DNA of 44,728 bases from Prochloraceae cyanobacterium (GTDB taxonomy: Bacteria > Cyanobacteriota > Cyanobacteriia > Cyanobacteriales > JASJDA01), in the NCBI GenBank assembly GCA_030065265.1, contig JASJCW010000020.1, positions 1 to 44,728 of the forward strand, given 5' to 3'. Positions 1 to 8,247 of the stretch are shown here, piece after piece. The notes beneath the pieces are model-generated. The model was not told the DNA's origin. It did not search any database and was given only the letters and a program-made list of their open reading frames with translations. Both the position numbers and the translations under genes were made by a program. Position 1 is the first letter of the stretch, and each line of letters opens with the position of its first letter.

Positions 1-2
1 GC

Positions 3-87
3 CATATCTGAGGTGTCCTCAGATATGTCGGGCGAACCAAGCAGAGGTCTCCTCAGAATGTTGAACGCCGTCGTAGTGAACGCCGTC
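3..87. repeat. GC-rich short repeats and hairpin at the window start
   Basis: A perfect hairpin lies at 3-27: arms CATATCTGAGG and CCTCAGATATG around TGT. Part of it, GAGGTGTCCTCAGA (10-23), recurs as GAGGTCTCCTCAGA at 44-57 (13 of 14 identical). TGAACGCCGTC then occurs twice, at 62-72 and 77-87, a 15-base period. The block is much richer in GC than the following DNA and has no reading frame that I recognise. It looks like an intergenic repeat mosaic or the edge of an element lying left of the window. Confidence 0.6.
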
Positions 88-119
88 CGACGCGGGGTCT
101 CACCGCTTCTTCCTTCTGC

Positions 120-640
120 TATATTTTATTTTTGAGAATCTCCAGCTCCAAAATATGCTTCTAATTTAAATTCTAGGGATGCTTTAATTTGATATAGTAA
201 ATTAATTAGTTGCCGAACACGAGCATTTAAAGCTCAATTCCAAGTACAAAAACCGTTTATATCTGGGTGAATTAGTTTAGACTTTCAGCTCGAAGTCAGA
301 CATTTATTCATAACTCAGTCTGAAACTCATACCTTTACAAAGAACTATTCAGTCAAGGTCTCAGACAATACTTCATAATAATAGTACTTGTAAGCACAAA
401 ACAAGCAAAACAGATCGATACCTCAAAATCCTCGCGTCGAGTTTATTATAGTTGCACCATCACCAGCACAGCTTTCTCCATTCCAATCTTCAGCTTCAAT
501 TTGAAAGCAAAGATTAGCTTTTTTCCTTTGTAAAGCTCATAACCTCAGAAGGGCTGAGATCTAAGCTAGCAAAGCAATTAAAGCTCCCAGCATTTTCAGG
601 ATTACTTAGAAATTTTCTACTTTTGGAGCGATTAATTCCA
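120..640. other. intergenic, no recognised feature
   Basis: AT-rich stretch with stop codons in all frames. I see no tRNA, no clear terminator and no conserved RNA. It is presumably upstream DNA of the small ORF at 641. Confidence 0.5.
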
Positions 641-757
641 ATGAATTATCAAACTAATTATCAACCAATTCCTCTGTTCAAAGAAATAATCGACTGGTTA
701 TTTTCAATTCTGATTACTACTTTCACGATCGCTATCTTGTTGAGTCTTGCTGTTTAA
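641..757 (+). CDS. 38-residue single-span membrane peptide (candidate)
   Basis: ATG opens a 38-codon frame, preceded by a GGAG at 625-628, 12 bases upstream, which is a slightly long spacing. The first 18 residues are polar (N-terminus MNYQTNYQPIPLFKE). Residues 19-38 are almost wholly hydrophobic and would span a membrane once. It lies 41 bases before a second tiny membrane ORF in the same direction. Together they resemble in layout the small single-span accessory subunits of transporters such as KdpF, but no kdp or other transporter gene lies in this window and I do not recognise the sequence. Too short for composition alone to prove coding. Confidence 0.35.
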   Translation: MNYQTNYQPIPLFKEIIDWLFSILITTFTIAILLSLAV

Positions 758-798
758 CACTGGAATTCAATTCTATTCCCTTAAGGAGATTGAAAATC

Positions 799-900
799 AT
801 GTTTAATTTATTATTAGCTCTTTTTTGTTTTACTAGCGTCCTGATTTATCTTACCCCACCAGATTGTACTTGGGATGAGGAAGAAAACGATCGCTTTTGA
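799..900 (+). CDS. 33-residue membrane peptide with acidic tail (candidate)
   Basis: ATG preceded by a good ribosome site, AAGGAG at 783-788 with a 10-base gap. The product starts MFNLLLALFCFTSVLIYLTP, a single hydrophobic span, then continues with an acidic tail (DEEEND) ending in Arg-Phe. KdpF peptides are about 30 residues with one span and often end in Arg-Phe, but the acidic tail here is not typical, so this is only an analogy. The strong ribosome site makes it the better supported of the two small ORFs. It sits about 200 bases upstream of the AraC-type regulator. Confidence 0.45.
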   Translation: MFNLLLALFCFTSVLIYLTPPDCTWDEEENDRF

Positions 901-1096
901 AATGATTAAATAATTACCTGCGGCAATAAAAAACCCGATCTTTCAGCCAATACTTGAGTGAGGAATCGATCTGCCGATCTCCCAAGAAAAAAAGACTATT
1001 TAGCATAGTTAATTAACTGCTAATTGAAAAATTTCTAGAGAGCAAAATTGTAATTCAATTAATTTAAACTATCGATTTATATCTTGAGAAAATAAG

Positions 1097-1999
1097 ATGA
1101 TTAATCTCAATTACAACAACAAAGATACTTCTTTACAAGTTACGCCGATACCGCCTTTACTATCAAGCTATCGAGCAGGTTGGCAAAACATGTGTCTCCA
1201 ATACCACGATCAGCCTCCTCATGACATATCATCTCATATCGCATCGCAGCACAAGGTGGTCATTTTTGGAACTCAAAACAATCCAATCAGAGCAGAACGA
1301 AGTTTAGACGGATATCGGCGTGAAGAGCAGATTATTAATGGTGATATCATTATAGTTCCCGTTTCAGTTACTCACAGTTGTAGATCGAACGATCGAGTCA
1401 AGGCCATTGTTCTGGCTCTCAATCCAGTCGCGATCGCAAATATTGCACCTGACGAGATTAATCCCGATCTTGTCGAACTCACACCCCAGTTTGCTCGCTC
1501 CGATCCCCTTTTGCACCAAATTGGATTGACTCTCAAAAAAGAGTTGGAATTAGGAACTTTTCATGGCAGTCTTTATATCAATGCCTTATTTAATGCCTTA
1601 GCTATTCACTTAATTCATAAATATGGCTTAAAGAAGGTCAACATCGAACAATATTTGGATGGCCTTTCAAAAGTTCGACTCGATCGAGTATTAGAATTTA
1701 TTGACGAAAATCTTGAAAACCAGATTCAGCTGATCGATTTAGCTTCAATTGCAGGTATAAATCAATATTATTTCAGCCGTCTCTTTAAAAAGTCAATGGG
1801 TGTGCCACCTTATAAATATGTAACTGAGCAGCGAATCAATCAAGCAAAACAATTATTGAAACAAACAGATTTAAATGTTTTAGATATCGCGATCGCATGT
1901 GGATTTACCCATTCAAGTCATTTAGCTCGGCATTTCAAACGATTAGTGGGAATCTCCCCACAAGTTTTTAGAAAAAATTCCAGCAAGATCGTGCTATAA
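1097..1999 (+). CDS. AraC-family transcriptional regulator
   Basis: 300 residues. The C-terminal third carries the double helix-turn-helix DNA-binding module of the AraC/XylS family: first helix-turn-helix about residues 211-232 (IDLASIAGINQYYFSRLFKK), second about 262-283, then the family signature around HLARHFKRLVGISPQVFR. The N-terminal 180 residues would be the effector-sensing part and resemble cupin-type sensor domains only loosely, so the ligand is unknown. Length fits the family. It is a single-gene unit: the next gene downstream is on the opposite strand and converges on it. The only close co-directional neighbours are the two tiny membrane ORFs upstream, which are possible but unproven targets. 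Confidence 0.9.
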   Translation: MINLNYNNKDTSLQVTPIPPLLSSYRAGWQNMCLQYHDQPPHDISSHIASQHKVVIFGTQNNPIRAERSLDGYRREEQIINGDIIIVPVSVTHSCRSNDRVKAIVLALNPVAIANIAPDEINPDLVELTPQFARSDPLLHQIGLTLKKELELGTFHGSLYINALFNALAIHLIHKYGLKKVNIEQYLDGLSKVRLDRVLEFIDENLENQIQLIDLASIAGINQYYFSRLFKKSMGVPPYKYVTEQRINQAKQLLKQTDLNVLDIAIACGFTHSSHLARHFKRLVGISPQVFRKNSSKIVL

Positions 2000-2382
2000 A
2001 AAGCAAGAATGTACTCGATTTAGATGAAAACATCATTTAAGCTTTAATCAATCAATCAAACTTATTGTCAAACGGATCTGAACTCAGATTGCCGAGTAAG
2101 AGTACACATAGCAGTGCAAGTTTTGGTTAGGACATTTAAGAGAGGCTTAAGCCTTAAATCTTAAGCATAATCCCTCTGCCTTCTGCCTTCTGGTATAGTT
2201 TTTGAAAATTATGCCACTTTTTTCGGCAAAATCTGAGCTTTCTTAATTTAATCCAAAAAAAAGCAGATCCTACTAATTATCTGGCAGGATTAAATCTACC
2301 TAAAACAAGAACTTACTTTATATAATCACCTAAAAATAAGGAAACAAATTATATGCTGCTATTAAACTGATACCGAGAGAAA
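2000..2382. other. convergent intergenic region with short tandem repeat
   Basis: Lies between two converging genes. It holds a 12-base palindrome AGGCTTAAGCCT at 2143-2154 and a TGCCTTC heptamer repeat at 2174-2192. No hairpin followed by a T-run is obvious, so termination on either side is not explained by the sequence. Confidence 0.5.
2174..2192. repeat. short tandem repeat (TGCCTTC units)
   Basis: CTCTGCCTTCTGCCTTCTG, heptamer units of the kind widespread between genes in filamentous cyanobacteria. Related runs occur at 8174-8247 and 35141-35184. Confidence 0.7.
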
Positions 2383-4653
2383 CTAATCTTGACACAATTG
2401 CGATCGCGCTGCACTTAAAATTAAACTCTGTTCGGCTCTGGCGATCGCACGATAAGTTGTTTTTACCGCTTGTGGTTCTACCGAAATCGAGTCGATTCCC
2501 CAGCGAATTAACTGTTCGATTGACTGAGGATATTCTACGGGTGCTTGTCCGCAAATAGAACAAGTAATTCCCATTTTTTTAGCCGATCTAATTAATTCTT
2601 TTAGTGCTTTTAACATTGCCGGATGTCGGGAATTAAATTTATTTCTTAATTCGGAGCGATCGCGATTAGTTCCTAATAGTAATTCGGTTAAATCGTTAGT
2701 GCCGATCGCAATTCCTTTAACTCCAGCTTCGACGTATTGAGATAATAAGAAAAATACTGAAGGGACTTCAGCCATAATCCAGAGTTGAAAAGATTCGACT
2801 CGATCTAAACCGATTTTGGCAACCCGATCGCGACAAAAGATAAATTCTTCGACACTGCGAACGAAAGGTAAAATTAAATTTAAATTATTGTAGCCCAATC
2901 TTTGCACTGCAGCGATCGCCTTTAATTCTAACTCGAATAAAATCGGCTCGATTAAATAATTATAAGTGCCCCGTTCGGAATTAAATTTAGGCTGGTTGCG
3001 ATTCGATTCAAAAAAGTGCCAATCTAAAGAGCGATAAAATACCGGACGGGGAGCAAAAGCTGCTGCAAATTGAGCGAGCGATTCAGTTAAACGTTCCGAT
3101 AGGATAACTTGTTTATCTGGTTGCAGCCAACTATGTAAAGGTTCTGAAGAAATTAAATCTAATAACATTATTTCCGATCGCAACAAACCTAACCCATCTA
3201 CTGGCAAATTCACCGCATTGGGTAGGGAACTAAGCTGACTTAAATTAACCCATAATTTAGTTGCGATCGGACGATTGATAACCTCAGCATCTACATTTGC
3301 AAGATGACGATCCGTATCGAGAGATAAATTGTTTTGTTCTCCTTCAATCAGAGGAGATATTTCCCCACTATTGCCATCGAGTAAAATTAATTGACCGTCA
3401 GGAAGTAACTTAGTTGCGTTGGTCGCGCCAACAATTGCAGGAATGCCTAATTCTCGAGCGATGATTGCAGCATGAGAAGTGACCCCACCTACTTCTGCAA
3501 TTATGCCAGCGGCTTGTTTTAATATAGGAAACCAACTCGGCGAAATATTTGCAATCACTAAAATTGTATTCGGGGCAAAATAAGGTAAAGATTCGCTAAC
3601 TTCGCTGACAATAGATACGGTGGCGATCGCAACTCCAGGAGAAGCAGCCAGGCCTTTTAACAATACTCGATCTTTTTTCATTGATGGTGCTCGAGAAGGA
3701 GAAGTAATTATAGGAGTTCTTAGAAATTGAATAATGTAAAATTTAGGCTCGGGAGTATCGGTTATAGTCCATTCAAAAAAACCAGTATCTTGAAGATCTG
3801 AAGCTAAATTTTCAACAATCTCGATCGCATTTTTGAGATCGACTTCATTTAGAGAATATCGTTCTTGTTCGGACTCGGTGAGTAAATAGGGCGATAGATT
3901 TCCTCCTTGGAGACAATAAGCTCGCATTTTAGTCCCTAAGTGTTTATTATCTAAGATTTGTGCCCCCCTGCGAAACTGGTAAAAATCCGGTAAAATTTCT
4001 CCTTTGAGCAAACTATGTCCCAAACCCCAACTAGATTGAATTTGAATCGCATTGCGATTGATTTCTACCGTACCCGAGGCGATCGCATTGTGAATTGGTT
4101 GGACTAATATTGCTAAATTCAGCCTTTCGATGCCAATTCCAAGTTGATTCCAGAAAAAGAGACTTTTAGCGGAAAATAGCTGCGACCAAGCCTGTTTGAG
4201 TCCTTTTTCCAGGTCGGAACGATTGCAACTACAAATTGTTCCTGGTAGCAAACCAGTTATTTTTTGCTCGCTTATTCCTTCTGGTAATTGTAAAGAAGCT
4301 CGCAATATTAAAGTAGGAACATTTAATCGTTCTGCCTCATCTAAAAGAGCAGAAACAAAATCGCGATCGAGACTTGCTGCATTAATTAACTGGCGACTTT
4401 TTTGCGCCACTGACTGTAATTCTTGATGATTCTTTACGTCCAAATGTAAAGAAGAATGCGGAAAATCTGCTAATAATGGTGCAGAATTACCTATAATTTC
4501 AAGAAATTGTTTCATCGCGGCCGGATCGATTGCAAAACCATTTAAAATCGGATAGCCTGACTTAATTAGCTTGCTTAAAGCAAATGCTTTACGGCCAACT
4601 AAAAAACTTTGCGAGGGAAGAAGCGTATCGAGCCAATAGAAGGATTGTTTCAC
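2383..4653 (-). CDS. PEP synthase / pyruvate phosphate dikinase-like enzyme
   Basis: 756 residues with the three-part layout of PEP-utilising enzymes. An N-terminal ATP-grasp-like part (about 1-310) keeps GLGHSLLKGEILPDF but lacks the usual R-S-S-A-T-A-E-D-L-P segment, reading RASLQLPEG instead. The phosphohistidine swivel domain (about 335-430) has GGVTSHAAIIARELGIPA with His394 as the likely phospho-acceptor. The C-terminal PEP/pyruvate barrel (about 460-740) has RSE at 492-494, Glu629, GTND at 651-654 and catalytic Cys701 in CGQAP. PpsA makes PEP, AMP and phosphate from pyruvate and ATP. The swivel and barrel look active here, but the altered ATP domain leaves the phosphoryl donor uncertain. 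The start is GTG; no better upstream start is seen. Single gene. Confidence 0.8.
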   Translation of the reverse strand: MKQSFYWLDTLLPSQSFLVGRKAFALSKLIKSGYPILNGFAIDPAAMKQFLEIIGNSAPLLADFPHSSLHLDVKNHQELQSVAQKSRQLINAASLDRDFVSALLDEAERLNVPTLILRASLQLPEGISEQKITGLLPGTICSCNRSDLEKGLKQAWSQLFSAKSLFFWNQLGIGIERLNLAILVQPIHNAIASGTVEINRNAIQIQSSWGLGHSLLKGEILPDFYQFRRGAQILDNKHLGTKMRAYCLQGGNLSPYLLTESEQERYSLNEVDLKNAIEIVENLASDLQDTGFFEWTITDTPEPKFYIIQFLRTPIITSPSRAPSMKKDRVLLKGLAASPGVAIATVSIVSEVSESLPYFAPNTILVIANISPSWFPILKQAAGIIAEVGGVTSHAAIIARELGIPAIVGATNATKLLPDGQLILLDGNSGEISPLIEGEQNNLSLDTDRHLANVDAEVINRPIATKLWVNLSQLSSLPNAVNLPVDGLGLLRSEIMLLDLISSEPLHSWLQPDKQVILSERLTESLAQFAAAFAPRPVFYRSLDWHFFESNRNQPKFNSERGTYNYLIEPILFELELKAIAAVQRLGYNNLNLILPFVRSVEEFIFCRDRVAKIGLDRVESFQLWIMAEVPSVFFLLSQYVEAGVKGIAIGTNDLTELLLGTNRDRSELRNKFNSRHPAMLKALKELIRSAKKMGITCSICGQAPVEYPQSIEQLIRWGIDSISVEPQAVKTTYRAIARAEQSLILSAARSQLCQD

Positions 4654-4937
4654 TTTAGTTTTTGTAACGTTGAATTACTTGTTACTAACGATGGCATATT
4701 GTTCTTAATATTATTCGGCGATCGCGGCAAACAGTTATAAACTTAAGAACCGATCGTGTTAACTAAAGGAATGAAAAATGATTTAATTAATTACTCAATT
4801 TACCAATTAATCGGTAGGAAAAAATATTTTTTAATTGGAGATTAAAACCATCGTCTGAGATAGCATTTAAAATGCTGTAAAGTTACCTTACCACATTGTT
4901 TAATATTTTTCCTAAGTTAATATCAATATATTAGAGC

Positions 4938-7061
4938 ATGAGTATAGCTCCGGGCATACAACTAAGCAAACGCTATCAAATTCTCTCGAAACTAGGACAA
5001 GGAGGATTTGGGACTACTTTTTTAGCGCGAGATTTGCATTTACCTGGCGATCGCATCTGTGTAGTCAAGCAACTTAAACCCCAAACTACAGATTCCTTAA
5101 CTTGGAAAACAGCAAAACGTTTGTTCGATACCGAAGCGCAAACTTTACACCGTTTGGGACATCATCCCCAAATTCCCCAGCTTTTTGCCTATTTTGAGGA
5201 AAATCGTCAATTTTATTTAGTTGAAGAATATATTGAAGGCCATAATTTAGCCCGAGAAATAGCCGATCCGAATTTCAAAGATCGCGAAGATTCTTTAATT
5301 TCCTTATTGCAAGAAATTCTCGAAATCCTCGAATACGTCCATCAAAATAACGTCATTCACCGCGATATTAATCCTAATAATATTATTCGTCGCAAACAAG
5401 ATAATAAATTAGTTTTAATCGATTTTGGTGCGGTCAAACAAATTCCGAACGATCTGCTTTTAGCTAAACACCATCAATATACAATTTCGATCGGCACTCC
5501 CGGCTATCGCCCCAGCGAACAAGCTAACGGAAGTCCTAAACTGAGCAGCGATATTTACGCTGTCGGTTCGATCGGCATCCAAGCTTTGACGGGCCTTCAA
5601 CCGCATACTCTATCATTAAATCCAACAACTGGGGAACTTAATTGGCAAGTTCCCGAAAATATCAGTCAAGGTTTAATCGATATTTTAAATAAAATGGTAC
5701 GCTACGATTGGCGAGAACGCTATCAATCGGCTACGGAAGTAAAAGAGGCTCTTGCTAGTCTGTCCGATCGCAACAGTAGCAATTTAAAAACTGTTGCTGC
5801 TGGGCAAATTAAAAATAAAAAGACTCCTAAAATTAATACTGGTTTTTATACTAATTTTGCCCTCGACGAACTGAATATTTTTGGCTCTTGTCTGTCGAGA
5901 ATTTTAATTGTGGCTGGTTTATTTGCCGTTGGGATGACGGGAATGGCTTCGGTCGATCGGTGGCAAAATTTTATGACAGCTTCTCAATTTTACGATCGGG
6001 GTTTGAGTTCTTCTTTAGATCGAGATTACGAACGAGCTTTAGATTTATATTATCGGGCGATCGAAGTTGCTCCTAACTACCAGCAAGCTTGGAAAGGTAA
6101 AGCTGACGTGCTGCAACAATTAAAACGTTACGATGAAGCCAAAATAGCCTATCAAAAAGCCGTTTCTCTCCAGTCGAACGATTGGCAAGCTTGGCTCGGT
6201 TTGGGGATAGTTTTGCAAAAATCTGGGGAAGAATTAGCTGCGATCGAGGCTTTTAAAAAAGTTACAGCTCTCCAACCCAACGACACCGAAAATCTCCAAA
6301 TTTTAGCAGAATTACAGTTTAAATTAGGAGAATATAAAGAGGCAGTTTTTTCTTTTGAAAAATTGCTATCGTTAGAACCTAATAATGCTAAAATTTGGTA
6401 TCAAAAAGGCTATGCACTGCAAAATTTACAAGAATATAAATCTGCTTTAATTGCTTACGATTCATCTTTAGAAATCAAACCAAAAGATTATCAAGTTTGG
6501 TATCAACGTGGTAACGTATTAATGAATTTAAAACAATATCGCGTAGCCGAACAATCTTATCGCAAAAGCGTAATTTACAAGCCTAATTTCGATCGCGCTT
6601 GGTATTCTCGGGCTATGGCTCTTTGTTATTTAAAAGAGTATCGCAAAGCAATTTATGCTTTCGATCGCGCGATTAAAATTAAATCGAATCATTATCAAGC
6701 TTGGTATCATCGCGGTTGGGCTAACCACCAGTTAAAAAAATATCAAGAAGCAATATCTAATTACAATAAAGCAATTAAATATAAATCTAATTACGATCGC
6801 GCCTGGTACAATCGCGGCAATGCTTATTACAATTTAAAACAATACAGTAAAGCGATCGAATCTTACGATCGCGCTATAAAAATTCGCAAAAATTACGCTC
6901 GCGCTTGGTATTCTCGCGGCAACGCTTTTCTAAAATTAGGCAAGTTCGATCGCGCTAGATATTCTTACGATCGCGCCTTACAATTTAAACCCAATTTCAC
7001 CGCAGCTAAAAAAAGCAGAGACAGTCTTTTAAGTCTTTCTGAGATTTTAGGAGATGATTAG
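4938..7061 (+). CDS. Ser/Thr protein kinase with C-terminal TPR repeats
   Basis: 707 residues. The kinase domain (about 13-275) has glycine loop LGQGGFG (19-25), ATP lysine Lys44, catalytic loop HRDINPNN (141-148), metal-binding DFG (162-164) and GTPGYRPSEQ in the activation segment. The catalytic-loop lysine of HRDxKxxN is replaced by Asn145, while the Asp and final Asn remain. A single membrane span follows (about 319-337), then roughly ten TPR units (about 346-690), many with the pattern AWYxRG. The kinase is thus cytoplasmic and the TPR array probably on the other side of the membrane, assuming a simple single-span topology. A cyanobacterial Hanks-type kinase; substrate unknown. The start fits the usual short leader before the kinase domain. 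Confidence 0.92.
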   Translation: MSIAPGIQLSKRYQILSKLGQGGFGTTFLARDLHLPGDRICVVKQLKPQTTDSLTWKTAKRLFDTEAQTLHRLGHHPQIPQLFAYFEENRQFYLVEEYIEGHNLAREIADPNFKDREDSLISLLQEILEILEYVHQNNVIHRDINPNNIIRRKQDNKLVLIDFGAVKQIPNDLLLAKHHQYTISIGTPGYRPSEQANGSPKLSSDIYAVGSIGIQALTGLQPHTLSLNPTTGELNWQVPENISQGLIDILNKMVRYDWRERYQSATEVKEALASLSDRNSSNLKTVAAGQIKNKKTPKINTGFYTNFALDELNIFGSCLSRILIVAGLFAVGMTGMASVDRWQNFMTASQFYDRGLSSSLDRDYERALDLYYRAIEVAPNYQQAWKGKADVLQQLKRYDEAKIAYQKAVSLQSNDWQAWLGLGIVLQKSGEELAAIEAFKKVTALQPNDTENLQILAELQFKLGEYKEAVFSFEKLLSLEPNNAKIWYQKGYALQNLQEYKSALIAYDSSLEIKPKDYQVWYQRGNVLMNLKQYRVAEQSYRKSVIYKPNFDRAWYSRAMALCYLKEYRKAIYAFDRAIKIKSNHYQAWYHRGWANHQLKKYQEAISNYNKAIKYKSNYDRAWYNRGNAYYNLKQYSKAIESYDRAIKIRKNYARAWYSRGNAFLKLGKFDRARYSYDRALQFKPNFTAAKKSRDSLLSLSEILGDD

Positions 7062-7156
7062 ATCGAGGAGTCAGAAGGGTTGGGATTAAGTACCAAGTAA
7101 TGCCTGTTTTGTCACTGTGCCAAGCTCGAGCTGCAGCTAAATCTTCTATTTGTATT

Positions 7157-7666
7157 TTAACTGTCAAATAAGTTTTGAATAGATTTCATACTAATATATA
7201 GTTTCATCGGGTTATTCTTAAATTGCTGGAAACCGTATTTTTTATAAAAAGTAACTGCATTTTCATCGATAGCTTCTGCTACTACAGCTAAAGAAGCAAT
7301 TTGTAATGTAGCATCTAATGATTTTTTCAGTGCATCGATTAATATTAGTTCACCAAACTTTTTACCTTGATAATTTTTATCTACAGCTAGACGACCTAAT
7401 AAAGTCGCTGGTAGTAAAGGATAGCGGGGTAATTTTTTAGCTAAATTTAAGTCTAAAACTTCGATTTCTACTATATATGAAGAGAGAGTATAGTAGGCAA
7501 AAACTTGATTGTCAGGTTGCTCGATTAAAACAAAAATTGTTGCCACTTTTCTTTTGAGATCTTGAGATGCTTGCTTGCGAATATAATTATTTAAGCTCTC
7601 ATTTCCACAATCAAAATTGCCACGATCGTGTTTGTTACGATCTAATAATTCAATTTTGAGTGTCAT
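7157..7666 (-). CDS. GNAT-family toxin of a DUF1778/GNAT pair
   Basis: 169 residues from the ATG at 7666. This start is chosen because a longer frame reaching 7714 would overlap the antitoxin by 65 bases, while MTLKIELLDR matches the usual N-terminus of the family and leaves a 17-base overlap. N-acetyltransferase fold: acetyl-CoA loop LGRLAVDKNYQGKKFG and a late FYKKYGF, whose tyrosine corresponds to the catalytic residue of TacT/AtaT-type toxins. Characterised members acetylate the amino group of aminoacyl-tRNA and stop translation. The tRNA target here cannot be read from sequence. Paired with the ribbon-helix-helix antitoxin gene just upstream, with which it is presumably co-transcribed and translationally coupled. 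Confidence 0.88.
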   Translation of the reverse strand: MTLKIELLDRNKHDRGNFDCGNESLNNYIRKQASQDLKRKVATIFVLIEQPDNQVFAYYTLSSYIVEIEVLDLNLAKKLPRYPLLPATLLGRLAVDKNYQGKKFGELILIDALKKSLDATLQIASLAVVAEAIDENAVTFYKKYGFQQFKNNPMKLYISMKSIQNLFDS

Positions 7667-7946
7667 TTTGACCCAAAAATTTTTTGTATCGAGAAGCGGC
7701 AGAAGACAATGCATTATTAGGTTGGGGTGGATTTAAGATCGCTTCAGCAAAAGCTTTACTATCATCTACACTCAGCTTAATTATTTGATGTTGCTGAATA
7801 ACTTCCTGTGCTTTGGCTTGAACGCTGGCAATAACAAAATCGGTTAAAGTCAAACCTGCAATTGCTGCGGCTTTCTGCCATTGCTCCTTGATTTCTCGAC
7901 TGACACGAGCTTCTAATCTAGCCGTTGTTTTAGTTTCTTTTTTCAC
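7650..7946 (-). CDS. DUF1778 (TacA-type) antitoxin
   Basis: 98 residues. The N-terminal third (TTARLEARVSREIKEQWQKA) is a ribbon-helix-helix DNA-binding domain of the DUF1778 family. The C-terminal part (about 55-98) would wrap and neutralise the acetyltransferase toxin. First gene of the two-gene toxin-antitoxin unit, overlapping the toxin start by 17 bases, an arrangement that favours coupled expression. The family represses its own promoter as a complex with the toxin; a perfect palindrome about 40 bases upstream of this start is a plausible operator. Such pairs stabilise plasmids or chromosomal islands, or act in stress or phage response. Which applies here is not known. Confidence 0.88.
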   Translation of the reverse strand: MKKETKTTARLEARVSREIKEQWQKAAAIAGLTLTDFVIASVQAKAQEVIQQHQIIKLSVDDSKAFAEAILNPPQPNNALSSAASRYKKFLGQNDTQN

Positions 7947-7985
7947 AGTTAAATTTAGAAAACATATTTATCTTCTCTTTTATTA

Positions 7986-8006
7986 TATACGGCAAAATGC
8001 CGTATA
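7986..8006. promoter_or_regulatory. palindromic candidate operator of the toxin-antitoxin operon
   Basis: TATACGGCA at 7986-7994 and TGCCGTATA at 7998-8006 form a perfect inverted repeat with an AAA centre. It lies about 40 bases upstream of the antitoxin start, where the promoter should be. Ribbon-helix-helix antitoxins of this family bind such sites to autoregulate; binding here is inferred. Confidence 0.55.
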
Positions 8007-8173
8007 GCTTCAAGAACCTATCGGTTCACCACAAAATAGATGCTCAAGGGAAAAGCGAACGGGGAAAAGGCAACAAATTATTGTAAAAGTGCCTTTGTTG
8101 GCTTCAGCCTTTAGGTTAAACGATCCAACTTCTAGAGGTTGTCCCCAATTCGTTACAGTTTAATCTCTTCCAA

Positions 8174-8247
8174 TTGCCTTTTAACTCTTGCCTTATTATT
8201 GCCTTTTGCCTATTATTGCCTCTTACCTCTTGCCTTATTGCCTTTTA
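8174..8247. repeat. degenerate TTGCCTTWT short tandem repeat
   Basis: About eight imperfect copies of a TTGCCTTTT / TTGCCTATTA unit run up to and into the stop codon of the malic enzyme gene on the minus strand. It belongs to the same general family as the TGCCTTC repeats elsewhere in the window. Confidence 0.65.

Noticed and set aside
2143..2154. AGGCTTAAGCCT palindrome as a terminator
   Set aside because: No loop and no T-run; more likely a chance or protein-binding palindrome.
8174..8247. CRISPR array
   Set aside because: Units are short, imperfect and without spacers; they are simple tandem repeats.
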